Assembly: GCA_958496175.1 (NCBI GenBank) | Contig: OY292280.1 | Span: forward strand, 10,416,001-10,480,000 | Length of the DNA: 64,000 bases | Source: Sisyra terminalis | Lineage: Eukaryota; Arthropoda; Insecta; Neuroptera; Sisyridae | Direction: 5' to 3' | Shown: positions 1-10,970 of the stretch, piece after piece | How positions within the stretch are numbered: the stretch's first letter is position 1 | How the letters are laid out: every line of letters starts with the position of its first letter | Made by a program: the position numbers and the translations under genes | Notes under the pieces: model-generated | What the model was told of the DNA's origin: nothing | The model's input: only the letters and a program-made list of their open reading frames with translations | Database searches by the model: none

Positions 1-372
1 TTCTCCGGATGTTTTAATTTTTACTCTAGTGTTTGAAAATGAAATCGAAAAATTCAGATATATGCTAAAGAATATTGAAATATAAGACTTTTCTTTGGAT
101 TTTTCCGCAAAAATTAAAATCTGGCAAAAGTAGTTGAATTTAACTAGAAATCCCGGACCATTAAGAAAAACGGGAAATTTAATTGGAAAATTTCTCCGGA
201 TGTTTTAATTTTTTTCCTAATTTTTGAAAATCGAATCGAAAAATTCAGATATATGCAAAAGAATATTGAAATATAAAACTTTTCTTTGGGGTTTTCCGCA
301 AAAGTTAAAATTTAGCAAAAGTAGTTGAATTTTGATAGAAATCCTGGATCATTAAGAAAAACGAGAATTTTT
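1..372. repeat. Two tandem copies of a ~191-bp AT-rich unit
   Basis: The block starting TTCTCCGGATGTTTTAA at position 1 recurs at 192 with the same order of internal words (a GAAATCGAAAAATTCAGATA-like stretch, then TCCGCAAAA, then TTAAGAAAAACG). The first copy may extend upstream of the window. No coding potential was recognised. Confidence 0.75.
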
Positions 373-429
373 GAAAAAGCTTGCATAAAATATATTTTTC
401 TATATCATTTAATAACCATACGTCATATT

Positions 430-1560
430 TATATTTTATACTAATATGGATATAAACTTGGATCAGGAACGTCGAAATTTGAAAACTGTTTATAATTGTA
501 TCATAATTATTCCTGTACGTATTGTTCACTCGAATGCAATTTTTACGTAAATTTTGACATATGCCAGAAATGAAGAAACGACGTTTATTTTCAAATATGT
601 ATTATCAAATATTTATAATAGAACATAAAAATTAAACAGTTCAAAAATGCAACAAAAAATATTACCTTAGTATATTTTTCATTTCACAAATGTTTTGGAG
701 CCTCCTTTCATTAATAATAATACACAAGTTTTTCACAAGTATTTTTCCCATAAAAAAGTAAACTTTATTAAGAAAATTTGGTTGAAGTCCATTTTAGCAC
801 ACCCACAATCTGGCAACGTTGCAATTTTGACTTTGTTTTTAATTTAATTCGTGATTACATTGGTCTACAATAATAATTTAACCACAAAAGAGAGAATTAT
901 ACCATATTAGAATTAAATCATCAAAAAAATCGCGAATTAAATTATAAACAAAGTCGAAAATGCAACGTTGCCAGAATGTGGGTGTGCTAAAATGGACTTG
1001 AGCGGAAATAAATATTACCTAAGTAAATATTTCATTTCGTAAATGTTTTGGGGCTTCCTTTCATTAACAATAATACATCACAGTTTTTCACAAGTGTTTT
1101 TCCCATAAAAAAGTAAACTTTATTAAGAAAATTTGGTCAAGTCTATTTTAGCACACCCACAATCTGGCAACGTTGCATTTTCGACTTTGTTTTTAATTTA
1201 ATTCGCGATTAAATCGGTCCATAATAAAAATTTAGCCACAAAAGAGAGAATTATACCATATTAAAATTAAATCATCAAAAAATCGCGATTTAAATTAAAA
1301 ACAAAGTCGAAAATGCAACGTTGCCAGATTGTGGGTGTGCTAAAATGGACTTGAGCCGAAAATTTAATTTTAAATATTGCAATAAAAATACATATTTGAA
1401 AATAACAATCGCTTCTTCATTTCTGGCATAGGTCAAAATTTTCGTACAAATTGCATTCAAGTGAACAATACGTACAGGAATAATATCGAAACCATTCGAA
1501 ATAGTTCTCTTCAGTTCTGAAAATTTCGACGTTCCTGATTCAAGCTTATACCTTAAAACT
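430..1560. mobile_element. Cluster of foldback MITEs (family A)
   Basis: Two ~220-bp palindromes lie at 784-1004 and 1134-1357. Each begins with CCATTTTAGCACACCCACAA and ends with its reverse complement. They are embedded in a tandemly repeated unit of about 350 bp (656-1010 and 1011-1360). The cluster is framed by an outer inverted pair: GGATCAGGAACGTCG near 458 and its complement CGACGTTCCTGATTC near 1528. The same inner and outer arms recur at 12905-13965 and 14925-15060. There is no transposase, so these are non-autonomous palindromic elements. The apparent ORFs here are products of the repeats. Confidence 0.8.
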
Positions 1561-2132
1561 TTGATGTCAAATAAAATGCGTAGATGTTGGATAAAAGCAT
1601 GTAGGTAGGCAAAAGTAGATTCAAATACGTCATTCATGAATCCGAACTAGTAGTAGGTGTGAGAAATAATTGTACTCACACCTTGTGCACATTAGCGTGG
1701 TAGCACGTAGCTGGATTTCTGAGAAGAATGATATATATGAGTACTAATCTTAACCAACCGGTTTTGAAAGGGACGTGTCAATAATTCTGTTTATATTTTC
1801 TTTTGTAGTGTTTTTTCTTTAATACCTCTTATTCATTCTTTGATTCTGGATTTTTATTGCACAGTTCGCTAAAATTTCGATACATTGGAGATTTAATGCA
1901 TTTTACAACCAATTTAGGAAAGATTCCAATTGGAGTATATTCGTTGAAGCTTTTGTTATATATTGAAATTAAGTTTAAAAAATATAGGAAAATTTTAATT
2001 GGTTAACGTAAAACTTATAAACGAATTAATTAAAAAATAATGTTTGTGTTTCGGTCAAAGCCCAAAGTCCTTTGTGCAAAATCAACCTTGGTTACTCATA
2101 CTGTTTAAAGAACAGTTTATAATTTTATAGAT
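1561..2132. other. Intronic or intergenic spacer
   Basis: AT-rich DNA with no recognised gene. The only structure seen is a small hairpin with 8-bp arms, GGTGTGAG at 1656-1663 and CTCACACC at 1675-1682. It lies just outside the foldback cluster. Confidence 0.5.
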
Positions 2133-4330
2133 TCTACTAGGTGATCCCCGCGACTTCGTCCGCGTAACGTAGATGTAGATTATATTTTCTTTTTAGATTT
2201 GCTATTAGTAGTGGTATATGAAAATTTTTATTTTTCTTATTTCTTTTATGAAAAACATAATCAAACTTATAAACACTATTATGTCAACTTTAAAAAGACA
2301 CATTTAATAAACTGTTGCTTAGAATAAAATATTTGTATGTAATGACCAATTAATTTTCAAAAAATATTTATAAATATCTAAAAAGAGTATGTTCAAGTGC
2401 GTATACCTACGGTAGGTATACCTACCGTGAACCAAATAATCCATAAATCAGTCAGTATCTATACATAAAAAAATATCGTCAAGTACAATAAAGTCGGTCT
2501 TAATTATGACTTAAAACAGTAAAAAGTTATCAAAACACTCACGTGAAAATAACAGAAGTAAAGGATCTAGATTTAGAATATTAGTAGAAATCCCATGTTA
2601 TTGTCTCGACTCCCGAATGAACCTTTTTCTCAAAACTATTACACTACTGCAATGTACAAAACTACCGCGTAATTAACATTTGTTCAATTGCACGAAACCC
2701 AGTTTCTCCATAATCAAGAATAACCACTGTGTGTCTATGCACTTATTATTAAAATATCTGAATTTCAACTATATAATTAATCCATTTTCTTTTAGTTCGC
2801 CGAATTTCTCGGTACTCGATATTCGCTCACTAATGTATTTATTTGTGAATTCGTATTTCGGATTTTCGGTTTACAATATGTGAAAGCCAAAAAACTTAAT
2901 GCTCACTTATAAACTTAACTTAACCATTTTCAGATATATCTATCAGAGTTTAAATTTTTAAGCAGACCCAAAAATATATAATTGCTCCAGGTCACAATCA
3001 TTGGTTCATAAAAATTAGATTTTTAAAAGTTTGACTGTCGAAAAACAAACAAAAATTAAAAACCGCCTCCTTGGTATTTGTTATAAGTACCTACTACATA
3101 AATTTTCATACTAATTAAGTGAAATAACTTTATTTAAAATCCTGTTGTTAAAATGATATAACAAAAACAGAAACTTATTATTAATTATTTATTTATTTAT
3201 AAATTACATTTATTAAATTCAAAATTTCGATTGTTGATTTACTCTACATTTTCTCATACAAACTTAGTCACCCCGTTTTATTCTTTTAGCGTAGGAATTT
3301 TCAAAAAAAAAAATTCTTATCAGATGTCTACTTTTTATAAGGAATATATCGAGTATTGAAATTTCTTCAATCACAAGGAAGATATAAATATAGGATTTTA
3401 TGTATGCACGGTTTTAAAAACGTATTAACTTCAAGTTTTATTACTATTACTATTATTATTACTATTAATATTACTTATTTTCGTAAATATTTCCTTATTG
3501 AACAACCCTTAGGGTCTATTTACAACAATTTTGTAAAAAGAAAACAAAAATACTGTAAGTTTCGAACCCACGTCTTTTTAATTAGGAGCACCAGAATGTC
3601 AGATACGTAAGCCATTACGCTATTAACATCAAATACGAGTATTATATTTATATATATAAACGTTTATATTTCAAAGAGGCAATTTTTTAGACTTTAAATT
3701 GAATTAACTGTGCTTTTTATTAGTTCAACTAAAAATATTTTTACAAATTATTTTCTAACTTGTAATTACCTTTCCAATACTATACAACTTGCCTGTTTAA
3801 AGTAAAAAGTTTTTGTTTTATTCCTAGGGAATACCTTCCCTTATTATTTTTAAGGAATGATAAGTAGCCTAATATGTGTGGAAAATTGTGTTGTATCGTA
3901 ATACCAAATTTCATTAAATTTGGTTGTTCCGTTCTTTAGTTAAATTGGGACACACAGACAGACTGATAGACAAAAATTTTGAAAATTTTAAATTTGGAAT
4001 AAGCGCCTCTTGAAACAAATGTTTACCCTAAAATTGGGTTCATAATCGAAATGTACTGGCAGATGTAAGAATTTTATACATTAGCGTAGATTTTGACGTA
4101 CTAAAAGAATGTTTAACGAACCAATGCTTAAAACATATGAAAAGACTTATAAATTCAATCAATTACATCAATTTAAGATAGTGGACTAGTTTGCTAATTG
4201 GCAAATTCAAATGTTCTCCAGTTATGAATTCATTTATTCAAAATGTGTTGCTAGTATCTAATTTCAGGAGAATTAACAGGAAAAATTGTTCAAATTTTCT
4301 TTAGGAGTTTTCCAGTATTAAAAAAGGAAA
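2133..4330 (+). mobile_element. 2.2-kb dispersed repeat, copy 1 (inverted partner at 24848-27036)
   Basis: The whole segment reappears as its reverse complement at 24848-27036 with only scattered differences and small indels. It starts with a CCCGCGACTTCGTCCGCGT box near 2147. Near 3940-3975 it contains a CCGTTCTTTAGTTAAATTGG...CACACAGACAGACTG block. From memory, this pair of boxes is typical of a dispersed, non-coding insect repeat class often left by non-LTR elements. No long reading frame survives. Small ORFs at 2680-2883 and 3356-3610 are incidental. Its class is therefore an inference. Confidence 0.75.
3555..3630 (-). ncRNA. tRNA-like pol III promoter segment within the 2.2-kb repeat
   Basis: Read on the minus strand, TAGCGTAATGG (3622-3612) fits the tRNA A box. 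About 41 bases later GGTTCGAAAC fits the B box (around 3569-3560). A D-arm-like AGC...GCT pair and a 5-bp T-arm-like pairing can be drawn. The anticodon arm is poor and no acceptor stem is clear, so this is a tRNA-derived SINE-like module rather than a working tRNA. Confidence 0.55.
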
Positions 4331-4418
4331 CTTGAAAGTGGCTAGTTTATATACCGTAAGAATTTTATATACCATATTAGTATAGATGGAGACAAATCGA
4401 ACTTAATGTCGGTTAAAA

Positions 4419-4627
4419 TAAGATTTTTTCGCTGACTTTGAACAGTTATACTGTGTATACAATATATAAAATATATTGCAGTCCAATTTACTAACATAAA
4501 CTTGAACAGAAGTTCAAACAAAATATTCGTGACGTATTGCCCAGATACGTATTTCGATTGCCAAGCAATCTTCATCAGTGGTCATCAAGTAGTTTGGATC
4601 ACTCCGTAACTGCTTTGTGATGATTCA
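4419..4627 (-). mobile_element. Penelope/retrozyme-like repeat fragment, uninterrupted copy
   Basis: This block matches 41577-42657, except that the latter copy is split by an 863-bp palindromic insertion. It also shares 20-odd bases with 16681-16707. It carries the hammerhead-like motif annotated separately. Its position immediately upstream of the 4702 acceptor places it within 80 bp of an exon. Assignment to Penelope-like elements or retrozymes rests on the ribozyme motif only; no reverse transcriptase is present. Confidence 0.6.
4533..4589 (-). ncRNA. Hammerhead-ribozyme-like motif
   Basis: On the minus strand the order is as follows. First comes a stem I 5' strand ending GACCA, then the core CUGAUGA (4578-4572) and one extra A (4571). 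Stem II is GAUUGC-UUG-GCAAUC (4570-4556), followed by GAAA (4555-4552). A short stem III pairs AU with AU around a 4-base loop, and a cleavage-site triplet AUC ends at 4544. The stem I 3' strand starts UGGGCA. Stem I pairs at about 8 of 11 positions. An extra A after A9 has precedent in the chrysanthemum chlorotic mottle viroid hammerhead, and short stem III is known in Penelope-like element hammerheads. Activity is untested. Confidence 0.6.
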
Positions 4628-4701
4628 CGGTGTTAAAATTTTTTTGAATAGTAGAAAAATGTAAATATGAATTTTTCATGAGGAAAAATATATTGTTTCA
4701 G

Positions 4702-4808
4702 TTATGACCGATGACCCAAGATTTGCTGAGCCGATTCCGAATGTGACGGTGGCGCTGGGACGCGATGCTAATCTTCCATGCGTCGTCGAAAATCTGGGAT
4801 CATACAAG
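4702..4808 (+). CDS. DIP-delta: DIP-family adhesion protein, exon encoding the N-terminal half of Ig domain 1
   Basis: The exon is bounded by acceptor TTGTTTCAG (ending 4701) and donor AAG|GTGAGC (from 4809). Two bases complete a codon begun in an upstream exon, then 35 codons run from an internal Met (MTDDPRFAEP...) to NLGSYK, ending in phase 0. The residues are those of the first Ig domain of Dpr-interacting proteins: the mature N-terminus, an N-glycosylation sequon NVT, GRDANLPC with the B-strand cysteine, and VVENLGSYK. DIPs are cell-surface (often GPI-anchored) three-Ig proteins on neurons. They bind Dpr partners through Ig1 to direct synaptic matching. The family is clear; DIP-delta is the closest fly paralogue from memory and is not proven. 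The signal-peptide exon was not found upstream. Confidence 0.9.
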
Positions 4809-5834
4809 GTGAGCTTTTAAGTTGAAGTCTTGAAATTATATTCGTTTATCTTAAGCCACGACGTGTTTCTCAATTTCTTTCGGTGCTCCAAGTTCGTTGC
4901 ATCATCCTAGTTTTGAACACTGCTAAACAGTTCCCACATACTGATAATCTTAAGCACACAGAAGGCAACTTTCATCATCGTCGTACATTGTAATTTTGTG
5001 TTTTTGTTGGTTCGAGAATGAAGTTGTGATTCTCGGGATTGCGATGAAAATGTGGCGGCAAAACGGGCGATGCAGACGACCGGGTCCCGTGGTGGAGATT
5101 CGCTGAGTCGCGCGGTCTGGTTAACAGTATGGGAATGGGACAGAGTGGGAGACGTGCCTTTCGGGAAAGACGGAAATGCTCCGTTAACTTACATCTTATT
5201 AGCAGGAGAGGAAACACATCTGCCTTTATTGATAATACACTTTCTCATGTTCTCAGCATTAATACAACATAGTTTTTCCTACATAAAGCAACGTCGAGCC
5301 GAGCTTTTGCCATTTTCTCTCACTTCCCCCACAAGAAAATACCCTCAGTTCATCTGTTGGTTGATAAATGTTTCTATATGGAAATAATTGTTAGTACATA
5401 ACATCTTTATCAACACAAATACAGCACGGGACATTAAACAAAACTTGTTCGAGCTTCAAACACGCAAAGCTCACTTTATCAAGCCTCGTAATTGCAATAT
5501 CAATTGAAGTTTAAAGAAAATTAACAGAGTTCACATGAAAACTTGATATGGCAATTATTGCGTTATGGAAACCTATTATCCCTCGAAGATACTGATCTCG
5601 ATGTTGATAACTTTTAAACGACAAGCAAACTGATCAAAAATTAAAATTTTCATTAGTGTAAAAGAAAATAATGTAACCAGTAGTACAGAATAAACGTACT
5701 GGAATCAGTATTGAAGAAAACTCAGAATACAGAGTGTTTCAGGCAAATATAGAACAATGTACCATTAAGTCTATATCATCAACAATACTTTTTTTAATCA
5801 AAACTAACCAGAAATTTACAAACTATAAATTACA
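4809..5834 (+). other. Intron after the first Ig exon, with a GC-richer island
   Basis: Intronic DNA begins with a good donor. Positions 5040-5225 are distinctly richer in G+C than their surroundings and hold ORFs on both strands (5052-5387 plus, 4975-5217 minus). Neither resembles a known protein or has a promoter or splice context. I read it as possible cis-regulatory DNA rather than a gene. The remainder shows no recognised feature. Confidence 0.45.
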
Positions 5835-5907
5835 TTTTTTTAAATAAGAAGGCAATTCAGATTGTTTAAGATCGGTTTTTTTATTTAATTTTTTTATTAT
5901 TCAATTA

Positions 5908-5944
5908 GCTACGTTTCGTTACGTATCGTAACTTCCTCAAGCTT
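5908..5944 (-). ncRNA. Degenerate hammerhead-like core, left outer arm
   Basis: The minus-strand reading gives a core resembling CUGAGGA but with a base inserted. It is followed by the pairing GUUACG-AUA-CGUAAC and GAAACG. It mirrors the motif at 6902-6935. Helix II is perfect, while the core strand is off consensus. Confidence 0.35.
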
Positions 5945-6901
5945 CTATAAAAAATTAAAATAATTACAAAATATGTCAATCATACATAAATTTCAAAACT
6001 ATAATAATATACATAATTTAGGGTGATTATTTTTGACTTTTTTTGGTCCCATCGTGAAATTTTGTTGGAAATACCAAAAAAAAAAATTCCTTGAAAGTTT
6101 GAGCCCTTAATATTAATTTTAAGTCCTCGACCAAGACGTGTAAAGATTTCCTATTGAAAATACATGGAAACTCTGATTTTTTATTTTTAAATTTCTATAT
6201 CTCAGCGGCATTTCATGGGATCGCTTTTACCGAAGATGGTTTTTTCTCAGAATTAAACGCTCTACAAAAGTGCCCATTGCGACAAAGTCGTAACTCACAC
6301 CGGTGAGGTAGTACGGGCCACTGAACCTGATTTTTCCATAAAATTCAAGGCTTAATATCTCGTTTAATATTGATCTTCGCGATTTGGTCTACAAGAACTT
6401 TTTGGTAGGAAATCAAATTCTCTACAAGTTTTTCATTTATAATTTTTCCGTAGCTCTCATTATTTACGAGCTAATTGCAAAAAAAAACGCGAATTTTATG
6501 GAAAAATCAGGTTCAGTGGCCCGTACTACCTCACCGGTGTGAGTTACGACTTTGTCGCAATGGACACTTTTGTAGAGCGTTTAAATCTGAGAAAAAACCA
6601 TCTTCGGTAAAAGCGATCCCATGAAATGCCGCTGAGATATAGAAATTTAAAAATAAAAAATCAGAGTTTCCGTGTATTTTCAATGGGAAATCTTTACACG
6701 TCTTGGTCGAGGACTTAAAATTAATATTAAGGGCTCAAATTTTCAGGCAATTTTTTTTTTTTTTTTGTATTTCCAACAAAGTTTCACGATGGGACCAAAA
6801 AAAGTAAAAAACAAATCACCCTAAATTACGTATATATTTTAGTTTTGAAATTTATGTATGATTGACATATTTTGTAATTATTTTAATTTGTTACGTTAAG
6901 T

Positions 6902-6935
6902 CTGATGAAGTTACGATACGTAACGAAACGTAGAT
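6902..6935 (+). ncRNA. Hammerhead-like core, right outer arm
   Basis: CUGAUGA at 6902-6908 is followed by one extra A, helix II GUUACG-AUA-CGUAAC and GAAAC. A 2-bp stem III can form from AC and GU around a 7-base loop. Stem I is weak, so this may be an inactive relic. Confidence 0.4.
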
Positions 6936-7136
6936 AGTTGAATAATAAAAATATTAAATAAAAAACAAAAAACAAAAAGATCTTAAATAACCTGAATTGT
7001 CTTCTTATTTAAAAAATATAAAAGCAATGAGATCTGAATTTTATCATCTACTATAAATTACTTTAGAAAAAAATATAAAATAAGACATCCATGTTGTTTA
7101 AGTCCTTGTCTTTTTAAATATAATAATTCAATTGTG

Positions 7137-7515
7137 GACAATAGGGACGAAGCGTCTTGTGAAATCTTATTTATTTTATCGCCAACGTTTCGTCAGTCAT
7201 TCCTGACTTCTTCAGGGCTCAAAATTAAAAATTACTTCACAAATGTCATAAAAATAAGCTGTAAAATGACCCAACTGGTAGAACAACAAACCAAGAATAC
7301 AATTTTGTATTGATAAATAAAAAATTGTTTAAAAAACATTATTGAAAAAATATTTTTTTATTGTTGTTCTACCAGTTGGGTCATTTTACAGCTTATTTTT
7401 ATGACATTTGTAGAGTAAATTTTGATTTTGAGTCCTGAAGAAGTCAGGAATGACTGACGAAACGTTGGCGTAAAATAAATAATATTCCACATGAAGCTTC
7501 GTCCTTATTGCCCAT
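7137..7515. mobile_element. Foldback element with hammerhead-like arms (379 bp)
   Basis: Arms of about 150 bp are inverted. Each outer end carries GGACGAAG/CTTCGTCC, and the inner part carries CCAACTGGTAGAACAAC and its complement around a short loop near 7305. Each arm holds the CUGAAGA...GAAACGUUGG motif (minus at 7179-7216, plus at 7435-7472). Helix II is GUCAG-GAAUGA-CUGAC. Stem III of the plus motif is ACG-UUGG-CGU followed by A. No protein is encoded. Confidence 0.7.
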
Positions 7516-8034
7516 AATTTAATTATTATAAAATAAGACCTGTACCTCAATACAGAAGAAGAGATAAAAAAAATTTGGTATTTCTAAAAAAAAAATATAT
7601 ATGATAAAATATAAAATTCTAGAAAAAAAACAGTACTAACTGTACTAAAAAGTAACTACTAAAAAATACACCTTTTAGAATCATTTGTTTGTTGATTTCC
7701 ACAAAAACCTGTTGAAGATCCATGAATCTACTTTTTTGTACAAAATCGATACAATTTAACTTACGAGTTGGAAAAATGCGTTTAATTTATAGATATACTA
7801 TCGCAGTCGTCATCCACCAAGAGCTCAGCTATAATTCGCCATCAGCCACCACCGATGTAAGGTCCGATAATCCAATAATTGCGCCAATTTTTTTGATATG
7901 TAGAAAAAATAATCACTGAATTTAAAATGAAAACAATATAACTTTTATACTAAAAATATAGATTACTTTTTAAAGATTTATAAGATAACTTTTTTCAACA
8001 ACATTAACTTTGTTTGGAAAAATCAATATTTTCA
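7516..8034 (+). other. Intron, no recognised feature
   Basis: AT-rich intronic DNA. The 65-codon frame at 7722-7919 has no recognisable product. Confidence 0.4.
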
Positions 8035-8392
8035 TCATTTGTGAAAATCAACTGTCTTTCGTTTCTTAAAATCACATTTCTCGTTTGTCAAATTAACTTC
8101 CTTTCGTTTGTTAAAATAAACTTTCTCTCGTTTGTTAAATTGAACTTTCTCTCGTTTGTTAAATTGAATTTTTTTCCTCTCGTTTGTTAAATTGATTTTT
8201 TTTCTCTCGTTTGTTAAATTGAATTTTTTTCTCTCGTTTGTTAAATTGATTTTTTTTTTTTTTCTCTCTCGTTTGTTAAATTGATTTTTTCTTTCGTTTG
8301 TTAAATTCACATTTCTCTTGTTTGTTAAATTGAACTTTCTTTCGTTTGATAAATCGGCTTTCTTTCGTTTGTTAAATTGAACTAAACTGATA
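8035..8392. repeat. Minisatellite of ~25-32-bp units (TCGTTTGTTAAATTGA core)
   Basis: At least twelve tandem units share the core CTCGTTTGTTAAATTGA. They are separated by variable T-rich spacers, mostly of the CTTTCT or TTTTTTTCTC kind. The minus strand reads as repeated NLTNERKK-like peptide with no start context or flanking gene. I treat that reading frame as a by-product of the repeat. Confidence 0.85.
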
Positions 8393-9425
8393 ATTGAATT
8401 AAATGTGTCATAAATGTATCAAAAATTAAAAAAATATAGCGATAACAGGTTTATGATTGAAATAGCCGCTAATACCTACTCCAGCCTAAGGATAGTAATA
8501 TTTAATAAATATTGTTAGTTTCCTAATTGTTAACAGATTTATTGAGAAAAGAAACTATGGTGTTGGTCATAGACGATAGAAGTGAAACCTTCAAAAATAA
8601 AAATCTTGAGATAATCAGAAAAATGAAAAATTTCAGGATTAGGATAAATGTCGGGTTTCGTTATAATAATATTGATTCCAAGTTTAAAACGCAGAAGTGT
8701 AGTATACAACATAAATTAACAACCTTTTAATTTCTGCGTACCACCCAAAAGTCCAAAAATATTTAACGGACCATCAATATAGGAATAAAATTATAAGTAT
8801 TTATATAGTTGAGTTTTTATTCAAAATAATGAATGTGGAGTAAAAAAGATATGATGGAGTCTTTAGTTGCAGGTTCATACTGTCGCTAATCGCTGGTTTC
8901 TAGCGAATAATATGGTCACGTGACTAAAATGTAAAATTTGTGCCCAAATTTGAGCGACAAATAAGGCATATTATCGAATATCAATGTACCAATATAACCA
9001 CTTTATTGTATAAGTATGTGTATGTAATTGCGAGGAATGTAGAATCCGGGAAAATAGCTTAACAAATTTTATCTTTATCGCTACTTTCTTCAGATGGTGC
9101 AAATGATATACTTTAGTCACGGGACTACAAATTTCGCTACAAACCAGTGACTAGCAACGGCATGAAAATGGTCCATTTTCAAGGATAAGATGGATTTCCC
9201 TAAGATGAGACGATTTTTAAATGGTTCCTTTCTATCTCATTCCTTTGCAAGTAAAATTCTATAGATTTATATGTTTGTCTCTTTTTACTATCGCTTTATC
9301 GTATCAACAAATTTCAAATGATAACGACGCTGAATTTTTTTTTTCAAAAACGACAATTCTTTAGAAGCGTATAACTTGGCAAATAATCAGCATTTGAAAA
9401 AAATATTTCGTATCCACGTTCATAC
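8393..9425 (+). other. Intron, no recognised feature
   Basis: Unique-looking AT-rich DNA. A 67-codon frame at 8527-8730 was examined and not recognised. Confidence 0.4.
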
Positions 9426-9824
9426 TTTTTTTTCCCTTGATCTGGGGGCCTCTTATGAGAGTTCCTCTGCGCTGCGTCCTGAAAGGACTATTGCGCCCCA
9501 GTTGGACCAATGGTCAGGTCTGCTTCTATAATGAATGATGTGTGAATGATGTCATGAATGATGAATGATATGAATTTCAGCAGACAGGCAACTGGATCTC
9601 TATAGTTTGGAGATGTTTTCTCAAATTGCAGTGTCCTGTTAATAGGCCTATCAGCGTTTTGATTTCCTTCCTTCTTAGATTTAGAAGTCTTTTGTTATGT
9701 TCTTTCAAAGGTTTCTTTATCATAACTTTTGAGAATTTGCCTCCTGCATAGTTATTCCAGGATTTTATTTGTTCATTCTGCGTCCATTCGGCTATTCTAC
9801 TCAGTGTTATGCACTTTGGTAGGC

Positions 9825-10304
9825 CTATAGCCGGCTCTGGACCCATGAATGACATTCTTGAATCGAGTTCATTTGTTCATTCTTTGCGAGTTCGTTGCCT
9901 TTGATACCAGAGTGCCCCGGCACCCAAGCAAGTGTACCCCTGTTGGATGTCGCCAACTGAGTGAGGAGTGATTTACATTCCCAGACCAGCTTAGAGCTAG
10001 TCTGGTAATTTTCGATCGCTTTAATTGCGGCTTGTCTGTCTGAGAAGATTCTTATATTTTTATTGTAATAATTTCTTCTCATATTTTCTTGAAGACAAAT
10101 GATTATGGCATAGACTTCTGCTTGGAATACTGTAGGCATTTTACCCAGGCCTACAAATATTCGTTTCCTGGGATTTGTCCCCTGGGTTATGCACTTTGGT
10201 AGGCCTATAGCCGGCTCTGGATCCATGAATGACATTCTTGAATCCGCCTTTGCGAGTTCGTTGCCTTTGATAACAGAATGCCCCGGCACCCATTTTTTTA
10301 TCAA
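9825..10304 (-). pseudogene. RNase H domain of the retrotransposon, with internal duplication
   Basis: A 159-codon open frame holds VPGHSVIKGNELAKADSRMS, then NPRKRIFVGLGK, AEVYAIIICLQ (catalytic Glu), FSDRQAAIKAI (catalytic Asp) and VPGHSGIKGNELAK. The GHS-IKGNELAK block occurs twice in one frame because the 3' part of the domain was copied in front of its own 5' part. The leading TDGS segment of the domain is missing from the frame. Such RNase H domains remove the RNA strand during reverse transcription in I/R1/LOA-type elements. It is a remnant without an RT. Confidence 0.8.
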
Positions 10305-10404
10305 TTATAAATCTTCTTGCTTTACAATCTGTACCCTCGCGAGTCTTAACAGCTTCGACAATATTTTTCTTTATGTTTAATGGTACGGTATCATCCGTAC
10401 ACAT

Positions 10405-10877
10405 GAAATTTTGATGAATATCTTTTGAAAGGTTAATTTAATCGCTAAAACATAAGAAACCATTTTTATAGAACAGTTAATTTCCAACAAAAATTTATTT
10501 TGCGCATTGTATAAGAGTCATTTATTGTCGAGTTATAAAATTCATAAACAAAAATTTAATTTGTCATAAAATAATCAAAATTAAATCCTTAATATCTTTC
10601 AAATGGTGGGGCTTATGGAAAAAATATAGAATACCTTTTTTGTAGAGCATTAAATTTCCTAAAAAATTCTGTCAGAACATTTTCCTGTACAATCGATAAA
10701 TGATGAGGTATGAATTTTTTTCTATTGAACTGAGAAAAAAATACAAAACTGCGATGTGGAGGATCTTCCTATTAAAATTAAGAGCTCATACTTGGTGAGA
10801 ATTTTTTTAAGGTGTCTAGCAACCCATTTTTTCGTGTCACTTGTAAAAAAAAATAATCGATTTTTTTGACCCACACT
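10405..10877 (+). mobile_element. Half of a TTAG...CTAA palindromic element (family F2)
   Basis: The sequence matches the right arm of the complete element at 18984-20348, ending ATCGATTTTTTTGACCCACA. Only one arm is present. It lies between pieces of retrotransposon RNase H, so insertion and partial deletion of this element probably helped scramble the retrotransposon copy. Confidence 0.8.
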
Positions 10878-10970
10878 AGTAGGTATTTTACCCAAGCCTA
10901 CAAATATTCGTTTCCTGGGATTTGCCCCCCATATTCCAGCACCTACGCCATCAACGTTCATACTTACTAG

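Larger units (their letters stand above)
5835..7050. mobile_element. Nested palindrome: outer hammerhead-like foldback around an inner TTAGGGTGAT element
   Basis: Outer arms run from about 5835 to 6018 and 6832 to 7030 and are mutual reverse complements. They share TGTATGATTGACATATTTTG and a GTAACGAAACGTAG block. The inner 6019-6830 palindrome has ends TTAGGGTGAT and ATCACCCTAA, with arms of about 400 bp. The arms include ACACCGGTGAGGTAGTACGG and a motif with GCTCTACAAAAG. A close relative of the inner element is at 41656-42518. There are no coding frames. The symmetry of the outer arms suggests the inner element sits near the outer dyad centre. Confidence 0.8.
9426..10970 (-). mobile_element. 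Rearranged non-LTR retrotransposon copy (RNase H and 3' end)
   Basis: The poly(T) run at 9426-9433 marks the poly(A) end of a minus-strand element. The adjacent 3' UTR (GCGCTGCGTCCT, then AGGACTATTGCGCCCCAGTT) matches the copy at 16723 onward. Upstream (higher coordinates) come a carboxy-terminal segment with GHCNLRKHL (9577-9855), an RNase H domain, a partly duplicated RNase H piece, and after an intervening palindrome arm (about 10405-10877) the start of RNase H again (10878-10970). The reverse transcriptase is absent. This is a scrambled, dead copy. Confidence 0.85.

Noticed and set aside
1656..1682. Hairpin as a transcription terminator
   Set aside because: Eukaryotic context; an 8-bp hairpin next to foldback DNA carries no such meaning.
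5052..5387. 111-codon plus frame in the first intron
   Set aside because: It overlaps an opposite-strand frame of similar length in a GC-richer patch and has no recognised domain or splice context.
8035..8310. A 91-codon minus frame with repeated NLTNERKK peptide
   Set aside because: It is the translation of a minisatellite with variable spacers. It has no start context and no flanking gene.
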